Source of the DNA: Nannocystis pusilla
GTDB lineage: Bacteria > Myxococcota_A > Polyangia > Nannocystales > Nannocystaceae
NCBI RefSeq assembly: GCF_020073745.1
Contig: NZ_JAIRAU010000039.1
Coordinates: 150,398 to 214,397, forward strand
Direction of reading: 5' to 3'
Length of the DNA: 64,000 nt
Part shown: piece by piece, positions 1 to 12,314 of the stretch
How the letters are laid out: each line of letters opens with the position of its first letter
Numbering within the stretch: position 1 is the stretch's first letter
The notes under the pieces: generated by a model
The model's input: only the letters and a program-made list of their open reading frames with translations
Database searches by the model: none
What the model was told of the DNA's origin: nothing
Translations under genes and position numbers: made by a program

Positions 1-51
1 GACGAGGAGCCCGAACGCGAGCGCAGCGAGGGCCATCGCGCGACGACGCAT
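1..51 (-). CDS. Partial CDS, N-terminal signal peptide only
   Basis: A minus-strand reading frame begins with ATG at 49-51 and runs off the left edge. The 17 visible residues start with a run of arginines followed by a hydrophobic Ala/Leu stretch, as in a secretory signal peptide. AGGGT lies directly before the ATG, too close for an ideal ribosome binding site. The gene lies downstream of dnaK on the same strand, but a strong terminator at 300-327 separates them. Nothing can be said about the mature protein. The call rests only on the signal-like start and the open frame. Confidence 0.5.
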   Translation of the reverse strand, partial: MRRRAMALAALAFGLLV

Positions 52-352
52 ACCCTCATTCTTTTAGTCCCTCCGCGTCGCCCTGTCCAAAGACGGGCAA
101 ACTCGCGCTGGCGCCCGCGCGCGGCCGCAGAAGTCGGCCGGCGAGCGCGCGGCGCGAGGCGGCGACGTCCTCAGCGCATCGGCGCGGCGCCGAGAGGTTC
201 GAGCCGAGAGGGCGCGGCGCCCCGCAGGCGTCGGCGGCAAACCAAGGGGATCGAGCCCCCGCGGCCTCGGCCTGCGCGAGTCTCGGCGGCAAAACGAAAG
301 GGCCGAGCCCCGCGAGGGACTCGGCCCGATGCGCGCGCGAGCGCGTCCGATC
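52..352. other. Intergenic region downstream of dnaK
   Basis: About 300 bases without a convincing gene. It holds the dnaK terminator at its right end (300-327) and GC-rich, partly self-complementary sequence around 180-270. The reading frames through it are Arg/Ala/Pro-rich and look like chance frames. Confidence 0.5.
300..327 (-). terminator. Rho-independent terminator of dnaK
   Basis: GGGCCGAG (300-307) and CTCGGCCC (320-327) form a perfect 8-bp stem with a 12-nt loop. Read on the minus strand, it is followed at once by the T-rich tract TTTCGTTTT. It lies about 25 bp after the dnaK stop codon, the expected place for an intrinsic terminator. Confidence 0.85.
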
Positions 353-2293
<1,941 letters not shown>

Positions 2294-2392
2294 TGTGGAA
2301 CTCTGACCTTTCTCGGACTTCTGGCCCGCGACGGGCCGGGGGACTTCTGCTTCCCACTCGAGCCCAGAAAGGCCGGGAAGCGTTACGGGCGC

Positions 2393-2420
2393 AGAGTAAG
2401 GCCCGGTTCTCGCATGTCAA
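2393..2420 (-). promoter_or_regulatory. Putative dnaK promoter
   Basis: On the minus strand a perfect -35 TTGACA (2415-2420) is followed, after 16 bp, by TACTCT (2393-2398). This gives a leader of about 95 nt before dnaK. The -10 matches the consensus at three positions, so the call relies mostly on the -35 box and the location. Confidence 0.5.
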
Positions 2421-2551
2421 TCGGCCGAAGAGCGGGCCGAGCAGGCAAAGAGGCCTGAAAAATGCAGTTGTAGGGGAGCGGCCGGAGCGGCCAAAATTCC
2501 GGTGACAGGGCGCAGATCCGGCCGACGTGGGCTGGCCGTCGTCACGACGAG

Positions 2552-2590
2552 CGCAGGGCTCGGAGAACCCTGCGGTCCTCGAGCCCTGCG
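2552..2590 (-). terminator. Stem-loop after lon
   Basis: CGCAGGGCTCG (2552-2562) and CGAGCCCTGCG (2580-2590) are exact reverse complements, giving an 11-bp stem with a 17-nt loop just downstream of the lon stop. There is no T-tract, so it may be a 3'-end stabilising hairpin or a weak terminator. Confidence 0.5.
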
Positions 2591-2606
2591 GCCCCGCGAC
2601 CCGCGC

Positions 2607-5057
<2,451 letters not shown>

Positions 5058-5069
5058 AAGGGTGCCGGA

Positions 5070-5097
5070 AACGTAACACTCGGCCCTAGGCTGTCAA
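5070..5097 (-). promoter_or_regulatory. Putative lon promoter with very short leader
   Basis: On the minus strand a perfect -35 TTGACA (5092-5097) is followed after 16 bp by TACGTT (5070-5075). Only 12 bp separate the -10 from the GTG start of lon, which predicts a leader of a few nucleotides at most. Confidence 0.5.
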
Positions 5098-5241
5098 CCA
5101 CGCGAGTTCCACGCGCGCGGACGGCTGATTTATGGCCAGGAGAACGGAATTTGCGGTCTCGGGCGCGGACGGACGGGGCATCAATTTCGCCGGTGCTCCC
5201 CGAGAATCGGCGCGCGCCCCGGCCGGGCACAGCGACGATGT

Positions 5242-5247
5242 TATAGT
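5242..5247 (+). promoter_or_regulatory. -10-like TATAGT before a GTG start
   Basis: TATAGT (5/6 match to TATAAT) lies 8 bp before the GTG start of the sigma-54 activator gene. No ribosome binding site is present between them and no good -35 is visible. It fits the leaderless pattern described under findings. Confidence 0.45.
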
Positions 5248-5255
5248 CGCGGTAA

Positions 5256-7085
5256 GTGCATCCTTTTCTGCTCATCGTCCAGGCTGGGCCGGATCGCGGG
5301 CGACAGATCGAGCTCGGCGATGGCCCGCTGACGATCGGCCGCGGCCAGGGCGAAGGCCTGCAACTCGGCGACGGGGCGGTCTCGCGCCATCACCTCACGA
5401 TCCAGCTCGACCGCGCCGGCGGCCGCCTCCGCGTCGTCGAGGTCGCGGGCGTCAACCCCGTGTGGAGCGTCGCCGAGGGCCAGCGTCTGGCGCTGAAGGC
5501 CGGCCAGGAGCTCGCGCCCGGCGCCGCGTTCACGCTCGGCAACACCACCCTCTCCTTCGCCGCCCCCGAGCCCGCCGCGCCGCCCCGTGCCGCCGTCGAG
5601 CTCGACGCCACACGGGCGATCTCCGGCGCGAGCGACCGCAACCGCCTCGCCGCCCTCGCCGCCCTCGGCGACAAGCTGGCCCGCTGCGGCTCACTGCCTG
5701 CGGTGTTCAGGGCCGCGACCGCGTGGGCGCTCGAGGCCCTGCCGGCGACGCGGGCGCTGCTCCTCAGCCCCGACGGCAGCGACATCCTCAGCAGCGCCAG
5801 CGCCGGTCCCGTGTGCGACCTGGCGCTCTCGCCTGCCCTGCTCGCCCGCGTGCTCCGCGAGCGCCGGGGCTTCCTGCTGCGCGACGTGCTCGCCGAGCCC
5901 GACCTGGCCGATCGCCGCAGCGTCCAGCTGCGCGGCATCGTCGGGGCGATGGCCGCGCCCGCCGAGGGGCTCATCTTCTACGCCGAGTGGGACGCGCCGC
6001 GCGCGGTGCGGGCGACCTACGACGAGCAAGCCCTGCTGCTGCTCGTGTGCGCCGCCCAACTCGTCAGCGCCAGCGGCGAGAGCGCCGGCGAGCGGCAGCA
6101 ACTGACCGCGGCCGCCAAGCTGTCCCACAAGCCAGGGCCCACGCACGGCCAGATCATCGGCAGCTCGCCCGCGATCCAGCGGCTCCACGTGTTCCTCGAG
6201 CGGGTCGCCGCCACGCCGACCACGGTCCTCCTGTTCGGCGAGAGCGGCACCGGCAAGGAGCTGGCCGCCGGCATGGTCCACGCCCTCTCGCCGCGCGCCG
6301 CGAAGCCGTTCGTCGCCGTCAATTGTGCCGCGATCCCCGAGGGCCTGCTCGAGAGCGAGCTGTTCGGCCACGAGAAGGGCGCATTCACCGGCGCGGTCAA
6401 TCAGCACGAGGGCGTGTTCGTGCGGGCTCACGGCGGCACCTTGTTCATGGACGAGGTCGGCGAGCTCAGCCTGCCGGCGCAGGCGCGGATGCTCCGCGTC
6501 CTCGAGAGTCGCACGCTCACGCGCGTCGGCGGCACCAAGGAGATCGCCGTCGACGTGCGCCTGATCGCCGCGACCCACCGCAACCTGCCGCAGATGGTCG
6601 AGGCCGGCCGCTTCCGCGAGGATCTCCTCTACCGCCTGAGCGTCATCCAGACGACGATCCCCCCGCTGCGCGAGCGTCGCGACGACATCCCGCGGCTCGC
6701 CCTGCACTTCGCCAAGCTGTTCGGCGAGAGCCTGGGCCGGCGGATCACCGACGTCTCCCCGGCGGCGCTCGAGGTGCTCACCCGCTACCGCTGGCCCGGC
6801 AACGTCCGCGAGCTCCGCAACGTCATCGAGCGGGCCATGGTCCTCGGCGACGGCCCGATCCTCGACCTCGACGATCTCCCGCCCGAACTGATGCGCGCCG
6901 CGCCGCTCGCCCTGGCCGAGGCTCCGCCCGACGCCCGTCTCGTGCGTCCGCTGGCCGAGCTCGAGCGCGAGGCGATCCTCAATGCGCTGGCCGCCACCGA
7001 CGGCAACAAGGCCCGCGCCGCGGCGCTGCTCGGCATCGATCGCACGACGCTCTACCGCAAGCTCAAAGACTACGCGCTCGGCTGA
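5256..7085 (+). CDS. FHA-GAF sigma-54-dependent response activator
   Basis: Enhancer-binding transcription activator that remodels sigma-54 RNA polymerase. This 609-residue protein has an N-terminal FHA domain (about 1-95, with GRGQGEGLQLGDGAVSRHH, the phosphothreonine-binding core). A GAF-like sensor region (about 110-270) and an AAA+ domain follow. The AAA+ domain has Walker A GESGTGKE near residue 328 and the sigma-54 contact loop GAFTGA near residue 375. The C-terminus is a Fis-type helix-turn-helix (about 570-609, ending in NKARAAALLGIDRTTLYRKL). The FHA domain suggests control by a Ser/Thr protein kinase rather than a histidine kinase, a type expanded in myxobacteria. It starts with GTG, is divergent from lon, and probably forms a single-gene unit. 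The target promoters are unknown. Confidence 0.93.
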   Translation: MHPFLLIVQAGPDRGRQIELGDGPLTIGRGQGEGLQLGDGAVSRHHLTIQLDRAGGRLRVVEVAGVNPVWSVAEGQRLALKAGQELAPGAAFTLGNTTLSFAAPEPAAPPRAAVELDATRAISGASDRNRLAALAALGDKLARCGSLPAVFRAATAWALEALPATRALLLSPDGSDILSSASAGPVCDLALSPALLARVLRERRGFLLRDVLAEPDLADRRSVQLRGIVGAMAAPAEGLIFYAEWDAPRAVRATYDEQALLLLVCAAQLVSASGESAGERQQLTAAAKLSHKPGPTHGQIIGSSPAIQRLHVFLERVAATPTTVLLFGESGTGKELAAGMVHALSPRAAKPFVAVNCAAIPEGLLESELFGHEKGAFTGAVNQHEGVFVRAHGGTLFMDEVGELSLPAQARMLRVLESRTLTRVGGTKEIAVDVRLIAATHRNLPQMVEAGRFREDLLYRLSVIQTTIPPLRERRDDIPRLALHFAKLFGESLGRRITDVSPAALEVLTRYRWPGNVRELRNVIERAMVLGDGPILDLDDLPPELMRAAPLALAEAPPDARLVRPLAELEREAILNALAATDGNKARAAALLGIDRTTLYRKLKDYALG

Positions 7086-7213
7086 GTTCTGGCGGTGGCG
7101 GACGCACGTCGCGGGCGCCTACCAACGCGCGTTGGCGGGCGGACTCACGACCCGCGTCGCGAAAACTCGAGCGCGGCCTGCAAAGAAGGTCGCGCGAGCG
7201 ACGACCTCGGGGT

Positions 7214-8569
7214 GTGCACCCGCGAAGCATCGCCTCCTTCCTCCCCCTCTTCCTCTTCACCGCGTGCGGCGCCTGGACTCCCTCGCCCGCCGACGCCCTG
7301 GCCGACACCTCGACCTCGTCCGGCACCACCGTCGAGACCTCGTCCACCACCGGGGCGACCACCTGGCCGAGTCTGACCGACTGGCTCGCGCCGCCGGCCG
7401 ATCTCGGTCTGCCCGAACCGGCCACCACGACCTTCGGGACAGGTTCCGACGGCCCTGTCCTCACGGACAGCGGCGGGGGCGCGACCATCGACCTCTCGGC
7501 CCTGCGGATCACCGAGGTCTTCGCCGATCCCGACGGCAAGGACGGCGGCGCGACGAGCCCGGAGTTCGTCGAGATCGCCCACGTCGGCGCCAGCGCGTTG
7601 ACCCTCGGCGGCCTGGTCGTGACGGCCCGCAGCTGGCCGGAATTGTGGATGGGCGATCTCGGGATCGGCGGCGAGCTCCTCCTCCCCGGCGAGCGCCTGC
7701 TGCTCGAGCGCTACGCCAGCCCTGCCGACCTGCCTGTCCCGGCGATCCTGCGCGAGGGTGAGGTCCTGCGCGCGGCGTTCGCCCACAGCGGCGGCCTGCG
7801 CAACGAAGACGGCGCCGTCGCCCTGCGCGACCAGGACGGCAACTCCGGCGACGCCGTCCTCTATGGCGCGCTGCAGCCGGCGCCCTTCGACGAGTCTGCG
7901 CTGTGGACCGGCGACGCCGTCCCCACCCCGGGTGCGGGAGAATCGCTGTGTCGTCCCGACGCGACCGTCGACAGCGACAGCGCCGCCGACTGGTCCGCCT
8001 GCACCCCGAGTCCAGGCCAGTTGCAGAGTGAGCCGGACGAGACCACCGGCGAGGCCCCGCTGCCGACCACCCTGGCGATCGTCGAGGTGCTCAGCAATCC
8101 ACCCGGGCCGGCCAGCCTCGAGAAGCACGCCGAGTTCGTCGAGATCGAGAACCTCGGGCCGGGCACCGTCGACCTGGCGGCCTTCACCCTCGCCGACTCG
8201 ATCGACCCGGACGCGCCCGGCATCGATCCCCTGCTCTACCTCGGCGGCGACGGCGGCTGCGCGCCGGTCACTTGCCTCGCACCTGGCCGAAAGGCCCTGC
8301 TCGTCGGCTCCCTGTATGAAGGGCCGGCAGGGGGCGCCCTGATCCTGAAGACCGACGACAACGCGCTCGCCAACGCCGGGCTCGGCCACACCGAGGCGGT
8401 CGTCCTGCGCGACGACCAGGGCGAGCTGCGGAGCAGCTACCGCGTCTGGCCCGATCCGCTGGCGGCGCCCGACCCGGCGACCCAGGAGGAGGCGCTGGTG
8501 CGCGTCGCGCCGGAGGCTCCCGACGCGCCGGAGAGCTGGGTCTTCGCGGCGCCGAGCCCGGGGGTCTGA
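7214..8569 (+). CDS. Lipoprotein with two lamin-tail domains
   Basis: A 451-residue exported protein of unknown function. I chose the GTG at 7214 because it gives a compact signal peptide ending in a lipobox-like FTAC (Cys18); upstream sequence in the frame is Arg/Pro-rich and looks non-coding. After the cysteine comes a Thr/Ser-rich spacer, then two lamin-tail-like domains. These begin near LRITEVFADPDG with PEFVEI, and near LAIVEVLSNPPG with AEFVEIENLG. Such domains in bacteria occur in secreted or surface proteins, sometimes with nucleases, but no enzyme domain is present here. No ribosome binding site stands out. It follows the sigma-54 activator by about 130 bp on the same strand. Confidence 0.8.
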   Translation: MHPRSIASFLPLFLFTACGAWTPSPADALADTSTSSGTTVETSSTTGATTWPSLTDWLAPPADLGLPEPATTTFGTGSDGPVLTDSGGGATIDLSALRITEVFADPDGKDGGATSPEFVEIAHVGASALTLGGLVVTARSWPELWMGDLGIGGELLLPGERLLLERYASPADLPVPAILREGEVLRAAFAHSGGLRNEDGAVALRDQDGNSGDAVLYGALQPAPFDESALWTGDAVPTPGAGESLCRPDATVDSDSAADWSACTPSPGQLQSEPDETTGEAPLPTTLAIVEVLSNPPGPASLEKHAEFVEIENLGPGTVDLAAFTLADSIDPDAPGIDPLLYLGGDGGCAPVTCLAPGRKALLVGSLYEGPAGGALILKTDDNALANAGLGHTEAVVLRDDQGELRSSYRVWPDPLAAPDPATQEEALVRVAPEAPDAPESWVFAAPSPGV

Positions 8570-8697
8570 GACACGGCACAGCTCAAGATCCCGAACACGA
8601 TCAGTTTCGAAGCGCCGAGCAGGAGGGTCGACAGATCGCCCCCTGCGGCGGCCGCGATGGGGGTCGCGGCGAAGGTCCCGGTCAGCGCCGCCATGGC

Positions 8698-8871
8698 CTA
8701 CTCGCGGCTCCGTCGCCGGCGCGCGCGGGCAGCCGGGCGCACCAGGTTGTCGCTGTCCTCGAGGTCGTAGATGAGCTCGAGCTCTTCCTTGCCGAGCTCG
8801 TCGCGGTCGCTGCGGAGCGCCTCTCGCTGGAACTCTTCGAAGCTGGTGAACGCGGTCCGGTAGTAGCTCAT
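8698..8871 (-). CDS. Small hypothetical protein, 57 residues
   Basis: Short soluble protein beginning MSYYRTAFTSFEEFQREA, acidic in the middle (ELGKEELELIYDLED) and ending in an Arg-rich tail. I chose the ATG at 8871 over a longer frame to 8907, because the extra residues read through promoter-like sequence (TTGCCC at 8902-8907 and TTTACA at 8880-8885 on the minus strand, 16 bp apart). It sits alone between the lamin-tail lipoprotein and parA, divergent from parA. The even amino-acid mix, unlike the Arg/Pro/Ala look of chance frames here, supports a real gene. The function is unknown. Confidence 0.65.
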   Translation of the reverse strand: MSYYRTAFTSFEEFQREALRSDRDELGKEELELIYDLEDSDNLVRPAARARRRRSRE

Positions 8872-8984
8872 GGGCGCGTTGTAAAACCTTATCCTACATG
8901 TGGGCAAGAAAACGACTTTGAATCACATGATCCCCCTCGTTGCAGGCGAGCAGCGCGGCCCCGGCCGTGGTAGGGAGTGGCCCC

Positions 8985-9809
8985 GTGCCGAAGGTCACCG
9001 CATCGAGGTCGCCCACGCGGCGGCGACCGCGGATCGTCGCTGTCAGCAACCAAAAGGGCGGCGAGGGCAAGACGACCACCGCCGTCAACCTCGCCGCCAG
9101 CCTCGCCGCGGCCGAGCGGAAGGTCCTCCTCGTCGATCTCGACCCCCAGGGCAACGCCAGCTCGGCCGTCGGCTATCCCCGCGGTCAAATCGACAGCGGC
9201 ACCTACGAGCTCATGCTCGGCGCCGCCCCGCTCAAGGCCGTGGTCCACCCGACCGAGCTGCCGACGCTGCAGGTCGTCCCCGCCTCGCCCGACCTGACGG
9301 GCGCGGAGATCGAGCTGGTGGGCGTGGCGGGCCGCGAGTCGGTGCTCCGCACCGCGCTCGAGCGCGCCGAGCAAGAGCTCGAGTGGGACTTCGTCATCCT
9401 CGACTGCCCGCCCTCGCTCGGCCTGCTCACCCTCAACGCCCTGGTCGCGGCCGACACGGTGCTGATCCCGATGCAGGCCAAGTACTTCTCGCTCGAGGGT
9501 CTGGGCGCGCTGACCGGTACGATCGAGCGCGTCCGCGCCGCCCTCAACCCCCGCCTGGCGATCGAGGGCATCGTCTTCTGCATGTTCGACCGCCGCACCA
9601 ACCTCGCGCAACAGGTCGTCGCGGAGGTCCGGCAGCACTTCGCCGACAAGGTGTTCGCCACGGCGATCCCGCCCAACATCCGCCTGAGCGAGAGCCCGAG
9701 CCACGGCAAGCCGGTCCTCCTCTACGACATCGAGAGCAAGGGGGCCCGCGCCTACCTCGACCTCGCCCAGGAGCTGCTGTCCCGCATCGAAGCGAGGCCC
9801 GACGCGTGA
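8985..9809 (+). CDS. parA: Chromosome partitioning ATPase ParA
   Basis: P-loop ATPase that forms nucleotide-dependent gradients on DNA and moves ParB-parS complexes during chromosome segregation. The 274-residue protein has a deviant Walker A KGGEGKTT near residue 24, the DPQGN motif, and the Walker B region VILDCPPSLG. I chose GTG at 8985 because AGGGAG sits 7 bp upstream; a longer frame from TTG at 8940 has no such site. Most ParA proteins have Val, Cys or Thr where this one has Glu in the P-loop. Its stop overlaps the parB start by 4 nt, so the two are translationally coupled. No parS palindrome was recognised nearby, and gidA/gidB, common partners in other genomes, are not in the window. 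Confidence 0.95.
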   Translation: MPKVTASRSPTRRRPRIVAVSNQKGGEGKTTTAVNLAASLAAAERKVLLVDLDPQGNASSAVGYPRGQIDSGTYELMLGAAPLKAVVHPTELPTLQVVPASPDLTGAEIELVGVAGRESVLRTALERAEQELEWDFVILDCPPSLGLLTLNALVAADTVLIPMQAKYFSLEGLGALTGTIERVRAALNPRLAIEGIVFCMFDRRTNLAQQVVAEVRQHFADKVFATAIPPNIRLSESPSHGKPVLLYDIESKGARAYLDLAQELLSRIEARPDA

Positions 9810-10735
9810 ACCTCCCCAAACGGCCCCCTGCCCTCGGCCGCGGCCTCGGCGCCCTGATCCCGCAGGCGCCCGCCCCGACCGCCGACGTCGCCCAACCCGT
9901 CCCCGGCGGCCCCTCGTTGCGGACCTTGCCGATCGAACTGATCGCGGCCAACCCCGATCAGCCGCGCAAGCAGTTCGAGCCGGTGCTCCTGCGCGAGCTG
10001 GCCGACAGCCTCAAGCGCCACGGGCTGCTCCAGCCGGTGGTCGTGACGCCCAACCCGGGCACCCCCGGGCACTTCATCCTGGTCGCCGGTGAACGCCGCT
10101 GGCGCGCCGCCCAGCTCGCCGGTCTGCACGAGCTGCCGGCCGTCGTCCGCGACACGCCCGAGAGCGACCGCCTCGAGCTCGCCGTGCTCGAGAACCTCCA
10201 GCGCCTCGACCTCACGCCGATCGAGGAGGCCCAGGCCTACCGCCAGCTCATCGACGTCCGCGGCTACACCCAGGACCAGCTGGCCGAGCGCCTGAGCAAG
10301 GATCGCAGCACGGTCGCCAACGCCCTGCGCCTGCTCCGCCTGCCGTCCAAGGTGCAGGACCTGGTGCAGGACGGCCGCCTCAGCATGGGTCACGCGCGCG
10401 CCCTGCTGGCCCTCGAGCACGCCGCCGACATGCTGTCGCTCGCCTACGAGGCGATCGAGAAGGGCCTCAGCGTCCGCGCCGTCGAGCGGCTGGTGCGGGA
10501 GCGCCTGCGTCCGCCGGAGCCCGAGGCCGAGCCCGACCCGGAGACGCACAAGCGCGCCGTCATCGTCCGCGACCTCGAGGAGCGGCTGCGCCGCAGCCTC
10601 GGCGTCAAGGTGGCCGTCCGCGCCGACGCCAAGAAGAAGGGCTCCGGCACGATCGAGCTGCCCTACGGCAGCCTCGACGAGCTCGATCGCCTGCTCGAGA
10701 CCCTGCTCGGCGAGCAGCGCGACGGCGAGGCCTGA
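9806..10735 (+). CDS. parB: Chromosome partitioning protein ParB
   Basis: CTP-dependent DNA clamp that loads at parS sites and recruits ParA and SMC. The 309-residue protein begins MNLPKRPPALGRGLGALIP, the usual ParB N-terminal ParA-contact segment. The ParB/Srx core follows, with NPDQPRKQF and the CTP-binding GERRWRAA near residue 95. Next comes the parS-binding helix-turn-helix (LAERLSKDRSTVANALRLLR, about 155-180) and a C-terminal dimerisation domain. The GTG start (9806) overlaps the parA stop. The gene ends 221 bp before the convergent folD, and that gap holds a hairpin array. Confidence 0.96.
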   Translation: MNLPKRPPALGRGLGALIPQAPAPTADVAQPVPGGPSLRTLPIELIAANPDQPRKQFEPVLLRELADSLKRHGLLQPVVVTPNPGTPGHFILVAGERRWRAAQLAGLHELPAVVRDTPESDRLELAVLENLQRLDLTPIEEAQAYRQLIDVRGYTQDQLAERLSKDRSTVANALRLLRLPSKVQDLVQDGRLSMGHARALLALEHAADMLSLAYEAIEKGLSVRAVERLVRERLRPPEPEAEPDPETHKRAVIVRDLEERLRRSLGVKVAVRADAKKKGSGTIELPYGSLDELDRLLETLLGEQRDGEA

Positions 10736-10748
10736 GTCCGCCGTTTGC

Positions 10749-10841
10749 AGCATGCCCGTGGAGACATATCCTTCCGGGCATGTCGAATAGGACATGCCCT
10801 CCTGGGCATGCTCCCGACGACATGTCCTCCTGAGCATGTCC
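10749..10841. repeat. Hairpin repeat array A (dispersed palindrome family)
   Basis: Between the convergent ends of parB and folD lie about four units built from the half-sites GACATGTCC, GGACATGCCC and GGGCATGTC. They pair as successive short hairpins: GACATATCC-TTCC-GGGCATGTC, ACATGCCC-TCCT-GGGCATGC and ACATGTCC-TCCT-GAGCATGT. Loops are four bases, and G-T pairs or mismatches occur at the middle positions. The same half-sites form arrays at about 25.4 kb and 29.3 kb. Confidence 0.75.
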
Positions 10842-10956
10842 AACGCGCCCTCCGCGGCCATACGAACTGCGAGGGGCCCAATCTCCCGCTCATGGCCTCG
10901 GGACGCGCGGGTTCGGGGGGCCAAAGCGGCCTCGCCGCCGGACTGCTCCGCGCCGC

Positions 10957-11814
10957 TCAGGTCGGGCTCGCGCGGCGCTCGGCGGACAGGACCACGTTGT
11001 GCAGCAGGCACGCGATGGTCATCGGCCCGACGCCGCCGGGCACCGGCGTGATCGCGGCCGCGCGCGCTTCGGCGGCCGCGAACTCGACGTCGCCGACGAG
11101 CCGGCCGTCGGCCAGGCGGTTCATGCCGACGTCGATCACCACGGCGCCGGGCTTGATCCACTCGCCGCGGACGAACTCGGGGCGACCGATCGCCGCGACG
11201 ACGACGTCGGCGCGCGCGACCTCGGCGGCCAGGTCGCGCGTGCGCGAATGCGCGGCCGTGACGGTCGCGTCGGCGTGCACGAGCAGCTGCACCATCGGCT
11301 TGCCGACGATGGTCGAGCGGCCGATCACCAGCGCGCGCAGCCCCGCGAGCGGGACCCCGGCGTCCTCGAGCAACAACATGCAGCCCTGCGGCGTACACGC
11401 GACGAAGCGCGGCTGACCGAGCATGAGCAGGCCGAGGTTGTCGGGGTGAAAGCCGTCGACGTCCTTGGCCGGATCGACCGCGAGGAGGATCCGCTGCGTG
11501 TCGCACTGGGGCGGCAGCGGCAGCTGGACCAGGATCCCGTCGACCGCGCGATCGGCGTTGAGCGCCGCGACCAGCGCGAGCAGCTCGTCGGTGGTCGTGG
11601 TCGCCGGCAGGCGATGATCGCGGGCCTCGATGCCGACCTCGGCGGCGCGCCGCTCCTTGCTGCGCACGTACACCTGCGAGGCCGGGTCGTCGCCGACCAG
11701 CACGACCGCCAGGCACGGTCGGACACCTCGCTCCTTGCAGGCCCCGACCCGACGCTCGACCTCGGCGAGCAGACGGGCCGCCCGGGCCTTGCCGTCGAGC
11801 CGGCGGGCGCTCAT
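10957..11814 (-). CDS. folD: Methylene-THF dehydrogenase/cyclohydrolase FolD
   Basis: Bifunctional cytoplasmic enzyme that oxidises 5,10-methylene-tetrahydrofolate with NADP and hydrolyses the product to 10-formyl-THF. At 285 residues it matches the family. Diagnostic motifs are the active-site YVRSKERRAAEVGIE region (lysine near residue 53), QLPLPPQ, the NADP-binding IGRSTIVGKPM and the C-terminal PVPGGVGPMTIA. The ATG overlaps the stop of the upstream fmdB-like gene by 4 nt (ATGA), so the two are co-transcribed. Confidence 0.97.
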   Translation of the reverse strand: MSARRLDGKARAARLLAEVERRVGACKERGVRPCLAVVLVGDDPASQVYVRSKERRAAEVGIEARDHRLPATTTTDELLALVAALNADRAVDGILVQLPLPPQCDTQRILLAVDPAKDVDGFHPDNLGLLMLGQPRFVACTPQGCMLLLEDAGVPLAGLRALVIGRSTIVGKPMVQLLVHADATVTAAHSRTRDLAAEVARADVVVAAIGRPEFVRGEWIKPGAVVIDVGMNRLADGRLVGDVEFAAAEARAAAITPVPGGVGPMTIACLLHNVVLSAERRASPT

Positions 11815-12116
11815 GACGTCGCCGCCTTCGGGCTCGCCGGCTCGGCCGGCTTGCTGCTCGACTCGCTCTTGCCGGCAGCGCCGTCGCTGCTGGGCGTCGA
11901 GGTCGCGCTCGACTCACTCTTGCTGTCGCCGGGCTTGGTGCTGGCGTAGCCGTCCTTGTACCAGCCGCCGCCCTTGAGGTGGAACGACGCGGCCGTCACC
12001 TTGCGGACCAGCTTACCGCCGCAGGCCTCGCACACGGTGAGCGGATCGTCGCTCATCTTCTGGATGACCTCCGGCTCGGCTTCACATTGCAGACAACGAT
12101 AGGCGTAGATCGGCAT
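11811..12116 (-). CDS. FmdB-family zinc-ribbon protein
   Basis: A 101-residue protein with the FmdB/CxxC zinc-ribbon domain at its N-terminus. It starts MPIYAYRCLQC, with Cys8/Cys11 and Cys29/Cys32 as zinc ligands. The GGGWYKDGY motif follows near residue 50, as in many family members. The rest is a Ser/Lys/Pro/Ala-rich disordered tail. The biochemical role of this family is not settled; it is often called a putative regulatory protein. The start is fixed by the conserved MPIYAYRC. The gene overlaps folD, and a recognisable promoter lies just upstream (12137-12164). Confidence 0.9.
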   Translation of the reverse strand: MPIYAYRCLQCEAEPEVIQKMSDDPLTVCEACGGKLVRKVTAASFHLKGGGWYKDGYASTKPGDSKSESSATSTPSSDGAAGKSESSSKPAEPASPKAATS

Positions 12117-12136
12117 GACGCGTGGTTTCGGGCGGG

Positions 12137-12164
12137 AATGTAGGCTGCACGAATTTGTGGTCAA
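12137..12164 (-). promoter_or_regulatory. Putative fmdB-folD promoter
   Basis: On the minus strand TTGACC (12159-12164) and TACATT (12137-12142) are 16 bp apart, with 20 bp to the fmdB ATG. Both hexamers are good sigma-70 matches (5/6 and 4/6). Confidence 0.55.
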
Positions 12165-12301
12165 GACCCAGCCCGCCGGCGCGCCACTTTGCGCCCGGAC
12201 CGGCCCGGTCGGCCTCTCCGCCGCTGCGGGTCGGGTGCGCTCGCGTCGCCGGGCCTGGAGGCGCCGTTGCCTTCGCCCCACGACGCAGCGAGCAAACCTG
12301 C

Positions 12302-12307
12302 TAGGCT
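12302..12307 (+). promoter_or_regulatory. -10-like TAGGCT, 7 bp before an ATG
   Basis: TAGGCT sits 7 bp before the ATG of the TPR/HEAT gene, with no Shine-Dalgarno sequence between them. The hexamer and spacing match those of the beta-helix lipoprotein gene at 39.5 kb. Confidence 0.4.
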
Positions 12308-12314
12308 CGCTGTG

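Larger units (their letters stand above)
2294..2606. other. lon-dnaK intergenic region
   Basis: A 313-bp region between the end of lon and the start of dnaK, both on the minus strand. It contains the putative dnaK promoter (2393-2420) and a stem-loop just after lon (2552-2590). I see no gene in it. Confidence 0.5.

Noticed and set aside
8437..8694. Minus-strand frame starting MAALTGTFAATPIAAAAGG with a hydrophobic stretch
   Set aside because: It overlaps the 3' end of the lamin-tail gene on the opposite strand for half its length, has no promoter or ribosome site, and its C-terminal half is a shadow of that gene.
8872..9000. parS site near parAB
   Set aside because: No palindrome like TGTTTCACGTGAAACA was seen here or elsewhere in the window.
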